A stretch of 40,326 bases of DNA from contig DXZW01000031.1 in NCBI GenBank assembly GCA_019419455.1, positions 1-40,326 of the forward strand, written 5' to 3'. Shown in pieces: positions 8,515 through 15,637 of the stretch; positions within the stretch are counted from its first letter, which is position 1, and each line of letters begins with the position of its first letter. Position numbers and translations under genes: made by a program. Source of the stretch: Collinsella sp. Its GTDB lineage: Bacteria > Actinomycetota > Coriobacteriia > Coriobacteriales > Coriobacteriaceae. Under the pieces are notes generated by a model. It did no database searches, was not told the DNA's origin, and was given only the letters and a program-made list of their open reading frames with translations.

Positions 8515-9534
8515 ATGCCTTCAACCCTTCCCGCTCCCATCGACAAGCTCGCCATCGTCGTCGTAACGTACAAGCGCCAGGAACTCCTGGCCAACTTGTT
8601 CGACTCCATGACCGAGCTCACGGCAGCGCCCTGGCGCATCGTGATTGTCGATAACGAAAATTCGCGCGAGACCGAGGCCATGTGCTCCGCATTCAACGAG
8701 CGCCTGGCCAACCTGTGGGGCATCGACACCGAGCAGCCCGACGCGCAGGGCGGCACCGACCGTGTCATCTACGCCCCGCAGCTCGAAAACGGCGGCGGTG
8801 CGGGCGGCTTCTCCGCCGGCACCAAATGCGCCTACGACCTGGGCGCCCAGTGGTTCTGGGTGATGGACGACGACGTGCTCGTCATCCCCGAAGGCATCGA
8901 GCGTCTTGCCAAGTGGACCGACCGCTACGATGTCATCCAGGGTTCGCGCCTGGACTTTGACGGCGGCGCTTTCTTTTGGCAGTACCAGCTCATCCTTTCG
9001 CTCGGCATCCCTAACCCCATCGCCAAGTGGGATCTGGGTCCCGAGGGCTACCGCGCCATGAACCAGCTGTGCTTTGAGGGCGGCATGTTCTCGCGCCGCG
9101 TGGTCGACAAGATTGGCCTGCCCGACGCGCGCTTCTTTATCTACGGCGACGATGCCTGCTACGGCTACGTAGCCAGCCAGCACTTCCCCGCCGCCGTGGT
9201 CGCCGACGTGGTGCTCAAGCGCGCCCGTGCCGTCTCTAACTGGGATATCGCCGGCAAACGCCAGCTCAACTCTACGAGCGACACCAACCGCTACTACATC
9301 ATGCGCAACCGAGGCTTCCTCGCTCGCTATATGCAGATCTACGGTGACTACCACCCCATGTTGTTCCGCCTGGGCAATGCCGCGACCTTCTGCAAGGAAT
9401 TCATTCGCCTGGCCGCCGTTGACAAGTGCTTTAAGACCGGTATTCCGGCGCTGCGACGCGGCATGAAGGACGCCCGCAAGATCGTTAAGGATCCCAACTG
9501 GAAGCCCATGCCGCCCATGAAGGACACGGAGTAA
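8515..9534 (+). CDS. GlfT2-like GT2 galactofuranosyl/rhamnosyltransferase
   Basis: This is a 339-residue glycosyltransferase of the branch that includes GlfT-type galactofuranosyltransferases. It begins LAIVVVTYKRQELLANL, then shows NGGGAGGFSAGTK, a characteristic glycine-rich loop, and the catalytic aspartates in WVMDDDVLV (D118-D120). A second acidic site, FIYGDDACYGYVASQ, contributes the catalytic region. The reading frame extends 45 codons upstream, but the ATG at 8515 is preferred because AAAGGA precedes it and it matches the family N-terminus. It is divergent from the five-gene GT operon and probably works on the same surface polymer. The donor sugar cannot be fixed from sequence; no UDP-galactopyranose mutase gene is present in this window. 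Confidence 0.87.
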   Translation: MPSTLPAPIDKLAIVVVTYKRQELLANLFDSMTELTAAPWRIVIVDNENSRETEAMCSAFNERLANLWGIDTEQPDAQGGTDRVIYAPQLENGGGAGGFSAGTKCAYDLGAQWFWVMDDDVLVIPEGIERLAKWTDRYDVIQGSRLDFDGGAFFWQYQLILSLGIPNPIAKWDLGPEGYRAMNQLCFEGGMFSRRVVDKIGLPDARFFIYGDDACYGYVASQHFPAAVVADVVLKRARAVSNWDIAGKRQLNSTSDTNRYYIMRNRGFLARYMQIYGDYHPMLFRLGNAATFCKEFIRLAAVDKCFKTGIPALRRGMKDARKIVKDPNWKPMPPMKDTE

Positions 9535-9558
9535 CAGAAGCCGGAAACACCTCAGCGC

Positions 9559-11355
9559 TTAAAGCCGCTGGTGCACCGTAGCCACATGCTGTCCATCAAA
9601 CCCAAACCCCCAGCGCATGCGGCCAACGCCGGGTCGCGGCACACGGATTTCGTCGATGCCGTCGCGCTCTATGTCGAGTAGCGACTGCACGGCCAGCAAT
9701 TCCAGGCCCAGCGCATCCACATCGGGGTCATACATCAAGTTAATCGTTATCAGCGGTCGCTCGTCCAGCATGCCAATCGTGTCTGCTACGTCGAACACAG
9801 CACCCGTAGGGAAAACCTGGATGTCCCAGCGACCCGCGCCACACTTTCGCCTCGAGGCAGGATTGGCATAGCCCGGCAAGCCAAAGCAGAGCCCCTGCAA
9901 GAGCAGATGATATGGCAGCGGCTTATCTGGGTCGGTCTCACCGATTCCCGCATCCCCCAGGATGCGGCTTAGCGCCCGCCTCACGGTATCCTCGTTCCCA
10001 CGGCACAGCCCGTCGCGAAACGCATCGACGTCTCGAATGTCTTCGGCAGCGCACTCAAACCACTCAACAATTACTAGACGCAAGACCTGGCGAAGCTCTT
10101 TATTGGGCAATCGCAAAACACGGAGGCGATCGCCATGCTCTGGCTCCTCAGTCATATCTGTCGTCAGGAAACCGGACAGATACAGCGCTGTCCACATGCC
10201 ATCGTCAGGCGAGACATCTGGCTCTGCAGTGCCCAAACAAAGCGGGACCTCAGCGCACCCATGGGCCTCGAGCAAATCAAACAAGACCGAAAGGCGGTCG
10301 AGATTCCACCCGGCAACTACCCTACTCAGGCAATCGGCATATCCATACAGATCGGCACGCACAGGCGCCGCGCAGCCTCGGTCCAGAAAACCGATCACAC
10401 GCTCTGGACTCGAGCAATAGGCCCTGCCAAACCGATACCCCTCGAGCCATTCACGCGCATCATTCAGGTATTCCTCGCGCCCAGCATGATTCAAAAGAGC
10501 CTCGACCTCGGCATCCGAAAAACCGAACCAACGGTCACACCACGCCGACAGCGGCGTCGTCAGACAATACGAGCAGCCGCGCGAAGAAAGCGCCGCTTCG
10601 GCAGGACCGGGACACTCCCCCATCAGACACGTCAGCCGCAACGAATCGCGCGCAGTGGCAATGGCGTCAAACAGCGCACGGTCAAGTAGTTCTGCCGGAT
10701 CGGCGTCGGAAGCGTCCCTCGCGCTCGCACGGCGAGACCACGCCGCATCGTACCCATCAACGAGCAATACAACCTGCTCATCGCAGGCAATCTCCAGCAG
10801 CTCTATGAGCACACCGAGCACCGAGTCAACCTCGTCCGCGCTCGCCACGCCACGCGCGACACGTTCGATGTGACGCACCTTATCTCGAGCTAAATCCGGA
10901 GCCTCCAAGAGCGCCAACAAGCGAGCGCACTCGCCCGAAAGGGCATCGCGCACGACGCCGGCAACAGCGGGGCCACGCCTCCCAGCGCCAGAAAAGTCCA
11001 GCGATATCACCGGATAGCAAGCATACTCATCCCGATAGCGCCCGCCGTTCGCATCCCAAATCTGAGCATCGGCAAACAAACGCTGACCAGAGCGACCGAC
11101 CGCTGGACGCTCCAGAAAAGCCCTGAGCATCGACAAGTTCATGCTCTTGCCAAAACCCTCGGGTCGACAGCACACCACAACGGACGCGTCGCAGTCCAAC
11201 ACATCGGCAATAAACATGGTCTTGTCAACCAGCATGCAACGACCAATGGCATCGGCAAAATCATGCACACCGACCGGCAAAACCGCATCATCGACATGGT
11301 TGACAAGCCGTACGCCAAAAGTATCGTCACTGTTGCAATACTCCTGTTCAGACAC
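9559..11355 (-). CDS. AAA-ATPase-like / PD-(D/E)XK nuclease-like protein
   Basis: This 598-residue protein resembles the large family with an N-terminal AAA-ATPase-like domain and a C-terminal PD-(D/E)XK nuclease-like domain. The N-terminus has CMLVDKTMFIADVL followed by the P-loop region CRPEGFGKSMNLSML. Most relatives read RPRRFGKS, so the loop differs but keeps GKS. A Walker B-like VVLLVDGYDAAWSRR follows (about 215-230). The C-terminal part (about 500-598) contains GRWDIQVFP and ITINLMYD, which suggests a degenerate nuclease fold because the usual catalytic E-x-K is not evident. The start is GTG (11353-11355) behind AGGGAG. It is convergent with the GlfT2-like gene, with only 24 bases between. 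The biological role of this family is not settled; mobile-element or defence links have been suggested. Confidence 0.75.
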   Translation of the reverse strand: MSEQEYCNSDDTFGVRLVNHVDDAVLPVGVHDFADAIGRCMLVDKTMFIADVLDCDASVVVCCRPEGFGKSMNLSMLRAFLERPAVGRSGQRLFADAQIWDANGGRYRDEYACYPVISLDFSGAGRRGPAVAGVVRDALSGECARLLALLEAPDLARDKVRHIERVARGVASADEVDSVLGVLIELLEIACDEQVVLLVDGYDAAWSRRASARDASDADPAELLDRALFDAIATARDSLRLTCLMGECPGPAEAALSSRGCSYCLTTPLSAWCDRWFGFSDAEVEALLNHAGREEYLNDAREWLEGYRFGRAYCSSPERVIGFLDRGCAAPVRADLYGYADCLSRVVAGWNLDRLSVLFDLLEAHGCAEVPLCLGTAEPDVSPDDGMWTALYLSGFLTTDMTEEPEHGDRLRVLRLPNKELRQVLRLVIVEWFECAAEDIRDVDAFRDGLCRGNEDTVRRALSRILGDAGIGETDPDKPLPYHLLLQGLCFGLPGYANPASRRKCGAGRWDIQVFPTGAVFDVADTIGMLDERPLITINLMYDPDVDALGLELLAVQSLLDIERDGIDEIRVPRPGVGRMRWGFGFDGQHVATVHQRL

Positions 11356-11491
11356 CGTAACTTCTCCCTAAAACGCAGCACGAAGCCCATTGTAGCGAGC
11401 AGTTCAAGTGCAACGCTGGATCCGTGCAAAGGCATCGGGCAACGGTAGGAACAAAGGCCTTGAGGGGGCATAACAAATCGTTGTGCAACAA

Positions 11492-11525
11492 AATGGGGCC
11501 CGATGCAACTGCACCGGCCCCCATT
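11492..11525 (-). terminator. Intrinsic terminator of the MPKTG protein gene
   Basis: The arms 11492-11507 and 11510-11525 pair almost fully over 16 positions with one mismatch and one wobble. They are followed on the minus strand by TTTTGTTG. It lies directly downstream of the gene at 11559-13340. Confidence 0.75.
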
Positions 11526-11558
11526 GCGAATCTTTAGTTGTCGGGCAACCGAAAGGGA

Positions 11559-13340
11559 CTACTCCTCGGAGTCGTTCTGCCCAGCAGCCTTCTTTTGCTG
11601 ATCGAGCTTATGCTTGCCACTCACAATAGACGTGGCACCCAGCGTGGCCAAGCTTGCACTGGCAAGGCTCGCCATCACGATGAGGTCGCCCGTCTTGGGC
11701 ATGATGCCGCCCGAGGTCTTAGTGGTGGTAGTCGTCGTGGGCACCGTATTGGAGTCATTTTGCTCCTGGTTCTGGTTGTCGGTGTTGCCCTTACCGCCGT
11801 CCTCGCCCTGCGGCTTTCCGTCGTCGGTTTTGCTCTTTTCCTCGTCCTTCTTCTGAGCGGACTTCTCGCCCTTTTCCTCAGAGCTAATACCCTTATCGGA
11901 CTCGGTCTTCTCGGAATCATCGCCCTTGGAGTCGCCCTTTGCGACCTCGGTCTTTTCCGTGGAAACCTGGTCAGAATTGTTCTTGTCAGGAGACAAGCTG
12001 CTTGCGCCAGCCATCAGCGAGGAACCAAACGTGTAGCCAAGCTGCACAACGAAAGAGGGCTTCTTGCCCGTCGAAGTAACGGGCGCGTCCGGCGCCTTAT
12101 TCGAGTCGCCCTTGGAAGCACCAGAATCAGAAGCGGCGCCAGAGTTAGAGTCATTGCTAGAACCAGTATCGGCGGAAGAATCGCTCGAGCCAGTGGAGGA
12201 GTCGGAGGAACCAGCGTCAGTCGAACCAGAGGCGGCACTGTCCGTATTGCCGGCAGAGCTTGAAGACGAATCGCCCGCAGCAGAGCCGTTGGAATCGGAG
12301 CCGCTCGAGGTAGAGCCGTCGTTGGCAACGTCACCAGCAGAGCCATCGCCTCCAGCATCGGTCGAGGGCGTATCCATCTTGTCATCGTTGGCATCGTCGC
12401 TCGAGTCGTCATTCGAATCAGGCGTCGGCGAAGGTGCCGGCGTGGGCTCGGGCTGCACGGGCTCCACAGGCGTTGCCGCGGCAGCCTCGTCCTCGGCAAT
12501 ATAGACCAGACAATCCTTGAGCTCATTGCGGTAGCGGTTCTTCCAGCCCTCGTGATACTGGGGCTGGCTTGCATACTTGGTCGCCACGTTATTGACCACG
12601 CTGTTGGAAAGCGCCGTCACAAACTCGCGGTCCGTCATGCTGTTGGAAAGGTTTGCCCAGCGGAAGAAGTCTCTGCAGCCACCGGTGCCGCACATGTTGG
12701 TGATACTCCACACCATGCCCTTGACGCAGTCGGCGCGGCCGGAGATGTCAATGCCAAGAGCGCTCTTGAACCACGCCTCGGTCACCGCATAGTAGGAGTT
12801 GTACGCATAGGCATCCTGCAGCGCCGAGAACTCAGTCGGATCGGTGTTGTAAGCACCCAGGAAGGCATCCTGCGCGATGCGGCCCAGCTCGGTGAGCTGG
12901 CCGTTCGCATACATGGGGTTTTTCGCGTTGGAAATCTCGCTGCCGCGATCGATCGCAGCCTTAAGCATGCCGTACTTGGCAGAATCGTAGTTATAGACCT
13001 GCTTCATAAACGGAATGAGCGACCAACGACGGTCGAACTGGTAATAACCCAGCGCGTTATAGCCGTCGCCATACGAAAAGCCCTGGTTATAGTTGCCGTG
13101 GCTCTCATATTTGGTGAAGTACTTCATCTCGGCAGTCACGTTGACAAACGAGACCCCCTGAACCGACCTCAGCACGCCCGAAAAAGACTGCTGGGTGTAA
13201 AGGCCTTTGTCGATATCGGTGGCATCCGAGGCAACACCCGGCGTGGGCTCCTCGGCAACAGCAGTCACAGGCGCGGCAACGGCGCCAAACGAAAGCGCCA
13301 GCGTCAGGCCCGCCACAATCGCGGAATGCTTGGGCTGCAT
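11559..13340 (-). CDS. Secreted lysozyme-like protein with MPKTG sortase signal
   Basis: This is a 593-residue surface protein. Residues 1-29 form a signal peptide (basic start, hydrophobic core, cleavage near AVAEE). The folded domain (about 45-280) has TKYESHGNYNQGF with a candidate catalytic Glu79, then NALGYYQFDRRW, and later KGMVWSITNMCGTGGC with two Cys that could form a disulphide. This layout resembles lysozyme-like peptidoglycan hydrolases, but that is inference. Residues about 290-430 are a low-complexity Ser/Asp/Gly linker. A Lys/Glu-rich stretch and a Thr run follow. The C-terminus carries MPKTG (547-551), a hydrophobic helix and a basic, unusually long tail of about 18 residues, which suggests sortase anchoring. 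The SD GGGAGGAT precedes the ATG. No sortase gene is in the window. Confidence 0.8.
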   Translation of the reverse strand: MQPKHSAIVAGLTLALSFGAVAAPVTAVAEEPTPGVASDATDIDKGLYTQQSFSGVLRSVQGVSFVNVTAEMKYFTKYESHGNYNQGFSYGDGYNALGYYQFDRRWSLIPFMKQVYNYDSAKYGMLKAAIDRGSEISNAKNPMYANGQLTELGRIAQDAFLGAYNTDPTEFSALQDAYAYNSYYAVTEAWFKSALGIDISGRADCVKGMVWSITNMCGTGGCRDFFRWANLSNSMTDREFVTALSNSVVNNVATKYASQPQYHEGWKNRYRNELKDCLVYIAEDEAAAATPVEPVQPEPTPAPSPTPDSNDDSSDDANDDKMDTPSTDAGGDGSAGDVANDGSTSSGSDSNGSAAGDSSSSSAGNTDSAASGSTDAGSSDSSTGSSDSSADTGSSNDSNSGAASDSGASKGDSNKAPDAPVTSTGKKPSFVVQLGYTFGSSLMAGASSLSPDKNNSDQVSTEKTEVAKGDSKGDDSEKTESDKGISSEEKGEKSAQKKDEEKSKTDDGKPQGEDGGKGNTDNQNQEQNDSNTVPTTTTTTKTSGGIMPKTGDLIVMASLASASLATLGATSIVSGKHKLDQQKKAAGQNDSEE

Positions 13341-13468
13341 AAGATCCTCCCTGCATTGGTGTAGTTAAAGTGCAGTTTGCAAAGATAAATCTAAGTATTG
13401 CAGCTCGCCCGCCGTTGCACAACAGCCCCTCGGTAAACGGCAACGACCCTCCGCGAAATCTTAAGGAA

Positions 13469-13888
13469 TTAAACAAACTGGTCGTCGGGCGCCATCAGAA
13501 GCTCGCCGTAACGCTCCATCAGTCCGTCCCTCAACTGACAGAAAGCGGGAATATAGGCGTTCAAGATGCGCCGAATCAAATCTTGAGCGAGCTTGTTGTC
13601 ATAGATATGAACGTTCGTATTGCGGTCTCTGAGCATATCTAGCCAGGCTGCCTCATCAATAAAGTCATAGAATCGGTAGGACTCCTTCAAGATGGCACGA
13701 GGAGACCCCGACGCGGCAAGCGTGGCACCCTCATACTCGAGCAGACGCTTAAGGAGCTTCCAGCTCAGTTCAAATTGAAGATTGAACTTATTAATCAATC
13801 CACTCTGAACAAAATCATTATTGAGATCCTGATTGGGCGCATCCTCAAGATTCGCCAAAGCGCTGGCAAAGTTCTCATATTTTTTCAT
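13469..13888 (-). CDS. hepT: HepT-type HEPN toxin
   Basis: This is a 139-residue HEPN-domain protein of the HI0074/HepT type, often annotated as a nucleotidyltransferase substrate-binding protein. In characterised type VII systems HepT is an RNase toxin that its MntA partner inactivates by adding AMP to a tyrosine. The diagnostic RX4HXY motif is present as RNTNVHIY (R89, H94, Y96 when counted from MKKYEN). The ATG at 13886-13888 is chosen because it matches family N-termini; another ATG lies five codons upstream. The start overlaps the end of the antitoxin gene by 14 bases, so translation is probably coupled. Codon use is more AT-rich than the neighbouring suf genes, which hints at transfer. 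Confidence 0.88.
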   Translation of the reverse strand: MKKYENFASALANLEDAPNQDLNNDFVQSGLINKFNLQFELSWKLLKRLLEYEGATLAASGSPRAILKESYRFYDFIDEAAWLDMLRDRNTNVHIYDNKLAQDLIRRILNAYIPAFCQLRDGLMERYGELLMAPDDQFV

Positions 13889-14162
13889 ACAGGACCACAC
13901 CATCCCTAGCTATTTCATCGAGCAACGACTGCGATGCGGGCTCATCGAGATTGACGACGTCTACATCTAAAAGAGTATCAAGACGCTCCTCAATCAAATA
14001 TGAGAAACGGCCGAAATCCCGGCAACCTGCTACAGCAATATCAATATCGCTCTTAGGCAAGTTGTCGCCTCGAGCACGGGAACCAAACAGCACAACCTTA
14101 TCGGCGTCACATTCCCGAGCAAAAACTTCAATTTGCTTATACACCTTGTCGAGAGATGCCAT
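13875..14162 (-). CDS. mntA: MntA-type nucleotidyltransferase antitoxin
   Basis: This is a 95-residue minimal nucleotidyltransferase. The signature GSX10DXD is exact: G27-S28, ten residues, then D39-I40-D41, with a further acidic stretch LDVDVVNLDE. Enzymes of this type modify and silence the HepT toxin encoded next. The ATG at 14160-14162 lies only eight bases after the stop codon of the Rrf2 regulator gene, with GTAGGG as a possible SD, so the three genes may form one transcript. Antitoxin before toxin is a common order. Confidence 0.88.
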   Translation of the reverse strand: MASLDKVYKQIEVFARECDADKVVLFGSRARGDNLPKSDIDIAVAGCRDFGRFSYLIEERLDTLLDVDVVNLDEPASQSLLDEIARDGVVLYEKI

Positions 14163-14170
14163 TTGCAGCC

Positions 14171-14602
14171 CTACAGCTTAATGTCAAAGTTGATCTCGGG
14201 GACGGCGGCCAGGTCGGCCAGCGTCACGCCGTCGACGTACTTTTCGATCACGTCGTCCAGACCGCGCCAGAACTTGACGGTCGAGCAAAGATCACTGCGG
14301 GTACAGCTGTTGTCGATGCCATCGCACGCCACCGGAGCCGTGCTGCCCTCAACGGCACGCAGGATGTCGCCAGCACGCACCTCGACGGGGTCCTTGGCCA
14401 TCATGTAGCCGCCGCCCTTGCCGCGCACGCTCTTAAGCAGGCCCGCCTTCATGAGCGGACGGACCAGCTGCTCCAAATACTTTTGCGAGATATGCTCGCG
14501 GTCGGCGACCTCGCGCAGGGCGATTTTGCCCTCGACGTCACCAAGCGCTGCGATATAGATCATCAGCCGGAGGGCATAGCGGCCCTTAGAAGAAATGAGC
14601 AT
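14171..14602 (-). CDS. Rrf2/IscR-like Fe-S-sensing regulator
   Basis: This is a 143-residue Rrf2-family transcription factor. The N-terminal winged helix begins MLISSKGRYALRLMIYIA and includes ISQKYLEQLVRPLMKAGL and the wing GKGGGYMMAKDP. Three cysteines at C93, C100 and C106 sit almost where IscR binds its [2Fe-2S] cluster (C92, C98, C104 in E. coli), so Fe-S sensing is likely. The frame is open 17 codons further upstream, but the ATG at 14600-14602 follows GAGAGGGT and matches the family start. It is divergent from sufCBDSU and most probably represses it, and itself, through the dyads in the shared 222-base region. The toxin-antitoxin pair lies immediately downstream. It could be called sufR-like or iscR-like. 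Confidence 0.92.
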   Translation of the reverse strand: MLISSKGRYALRLMIYIAALGDVEGKIALREVADREHISQKYLEQLVRPLMKAGLLKSVRGKGGGYMMAKDPVEVRAGDILRAVEGSTAPVACDGIDNSCTRSDLCSTVKFWRGLDDVIEKYVDGVTLADLAAVPEINFDIKL

Positions 14603-14623
14603 ACCTACCCTCTCATCGTTACC

Positions 14624-14695
14624 GGGACAAAATACCAGGTTTGTTTGTCCCAAATCTTATGCACGCGGGGCAAACAAACCTGATTATTATGTCCC
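14624..14695. promoter_or_regulatory. Composite operator dyads of the Rrf2 regulator
   Basis: Two inverted repeats interlock here. GGGACAAA (14624-14631) pairs with TTTGTCCC (14644-14651) across 12 bases. CAGGTTTGTTTG (14636-14647) pairs perfectly with CAAACAAACCTG (14671-14682) across 23 bases. A further TGTCCC lies at 14690-14695. They sit just upstream of the regulator gene, over its likely promoter, and suit autorepression. There is no T-run, so this is not a terminator. Confidence 0.65.
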
Positions 14696-14716
14696 GCATC
14701 TAAAAAGTCGAGTGGA

Positions 14717-14760
14717 TTAGTCGGGTTTTCCCTTGACTAACGCCGAACCCATAGTAACTT
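14717..14760 (+). promoter_or_regulatory. Candidate suf promoter with overlapping dyad
   Basis: TTGACT (14733-14738) and TAACTT (14755-14760) are 16 bases apart and lie 65 bases before the sufC start. The -35 overlaps the right arm of an inverted repeat, TTAGTC (14717-14722) and GACTAA (14735-14740), which could be a repressor site. The -10 is weak. Confidence 0.4.
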
Positions 14761-14824
14761 TATTCCGAGAAGATTCCTAGGGTTTAGTACACCTATGAGT
14801 ACACCATATACAGAGAGGGACAGC

Positions 14825-15625
14825 ATGAGCGCAAATCCGCTGCTTTCCATCGAAGGTCTGACCGCCTCCGTGGACGAGAAGACCATCCTCCACAACGTCA
14901 ACCTCAACGTCGCCGCCGGCGAGACCCATGTGCTGATGGGACCCAATGGCGCCGGCAAGTCCACCCTCGGCCACCTGGTCATGGGCGACCCCGTCTACAC
15001 CGTCAACAACGGCCGCATCGTCTTTGACGGCCAGGACATCACCGAGCTCACCACCGACAAGCGTTCGCGCGCCGGCCTGTTCCTGAGCTTCCAGGCCCCG
15101 GTCGAGATCCCGGGCGTGCCGCTGTCAAGCTTTTTGCGTGCCAGCATCGCCGGCCGCCCCGGCCTGAAGATGAAGGGCAAGGAGTTCCGCCGTCGCGTCA
15201 AGGAGCTCGCGGCCGAGCTCAACATGGACACCGCCTACCTCAATCGTGAGCTGGGCGTGGGCTTCTCGGGCGGCGAAAAAAAGAAGGTCGAGATGCTCCA
15301 GCTTCTGCTGCTGCAGCCCAAGCTCGCCATCCTGGACGAAACCGACTCCGGTCTGGACGTTGACGCCCTGTCCACCGTCAGCCACGGCATGGACGCCTAC
15401 CGTAAGAGCTGCGACGGCTCCATGCTCATCATCACGCACAACACGCGCATCCTGGAGCACCTGGATGTCGACCGCGTCCACGTTATGGTCAAGGGCCATA
15501 TTGTGCGCGAGGACGACGCCTCGCTGATTCCCTGGATCGACAAGAACGGCTTTGAGACCTTCGAGCGTGAGGCCGCCGAGCAGCGCGCCCAGGCCGAGGC
15601 CGCCGCTGCCGAGCAGCAGGCGTAA
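14825..15625 (+). CDS. sufC: SufC, Fe-S assembly ATPase
   Basis: This is a 266-residue ABC-type ATPase that powers the SufBCD scaffold complex in cytoplasmic Fe-S cluster assembly. The Walker A GPNGAGKST (39-47), the ABC signature FSGGEKKK and the Walker B LAILDETDSGLD are intact, and the H-loop region follows as LIITHNTRIL. An ATG ten codons upstream is possible, but the ATG at 14825 follows GAGAGGG and matches the family start. It is the first gene of sufCBDSU, 12 bases before sufB. The C-terminal about 20 residues are an Ala/Glu/Gln-rich tail. Confidence 0.97.
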   Translation: MSANPLLSIEGLTASVDEKTILHNVNLNVAAGETHVLMGPNGAGKSTLGHLVMGDPVYTVNNGRIVFDGQDITELTTDKRSRAGLFLSFQAPVEIPGVPLSSFLRASIAGRPGLKMKGKEFRRRVKELAAELNMDTAYLNRELGVGFSGGEKKKVEMLQLLLLQPKLAILDETDSGLDVDALSTVSHGMDAYRKSCDGSMLIITHNTRILEHLDVDRVHVMVKGHIVREDDASLIPWIDKNGFETFEREAAEQRAQAEAAAAEQQA

Positions 15626-15637
15626 AGGGGCAATGCA

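Noticed and set aside
11139..11471. 110-residue reverse-strand open frame overlapping the AAA-ATPase-like start
   Set aside because: It overlaps the better supported GTG start and the P-loop region in another frame.
14636..14682. Perfect 12-base inverted repeat as a terminator
   Set aside because: The 23-base loop, lack of a T-run and promoter position favour an operator.
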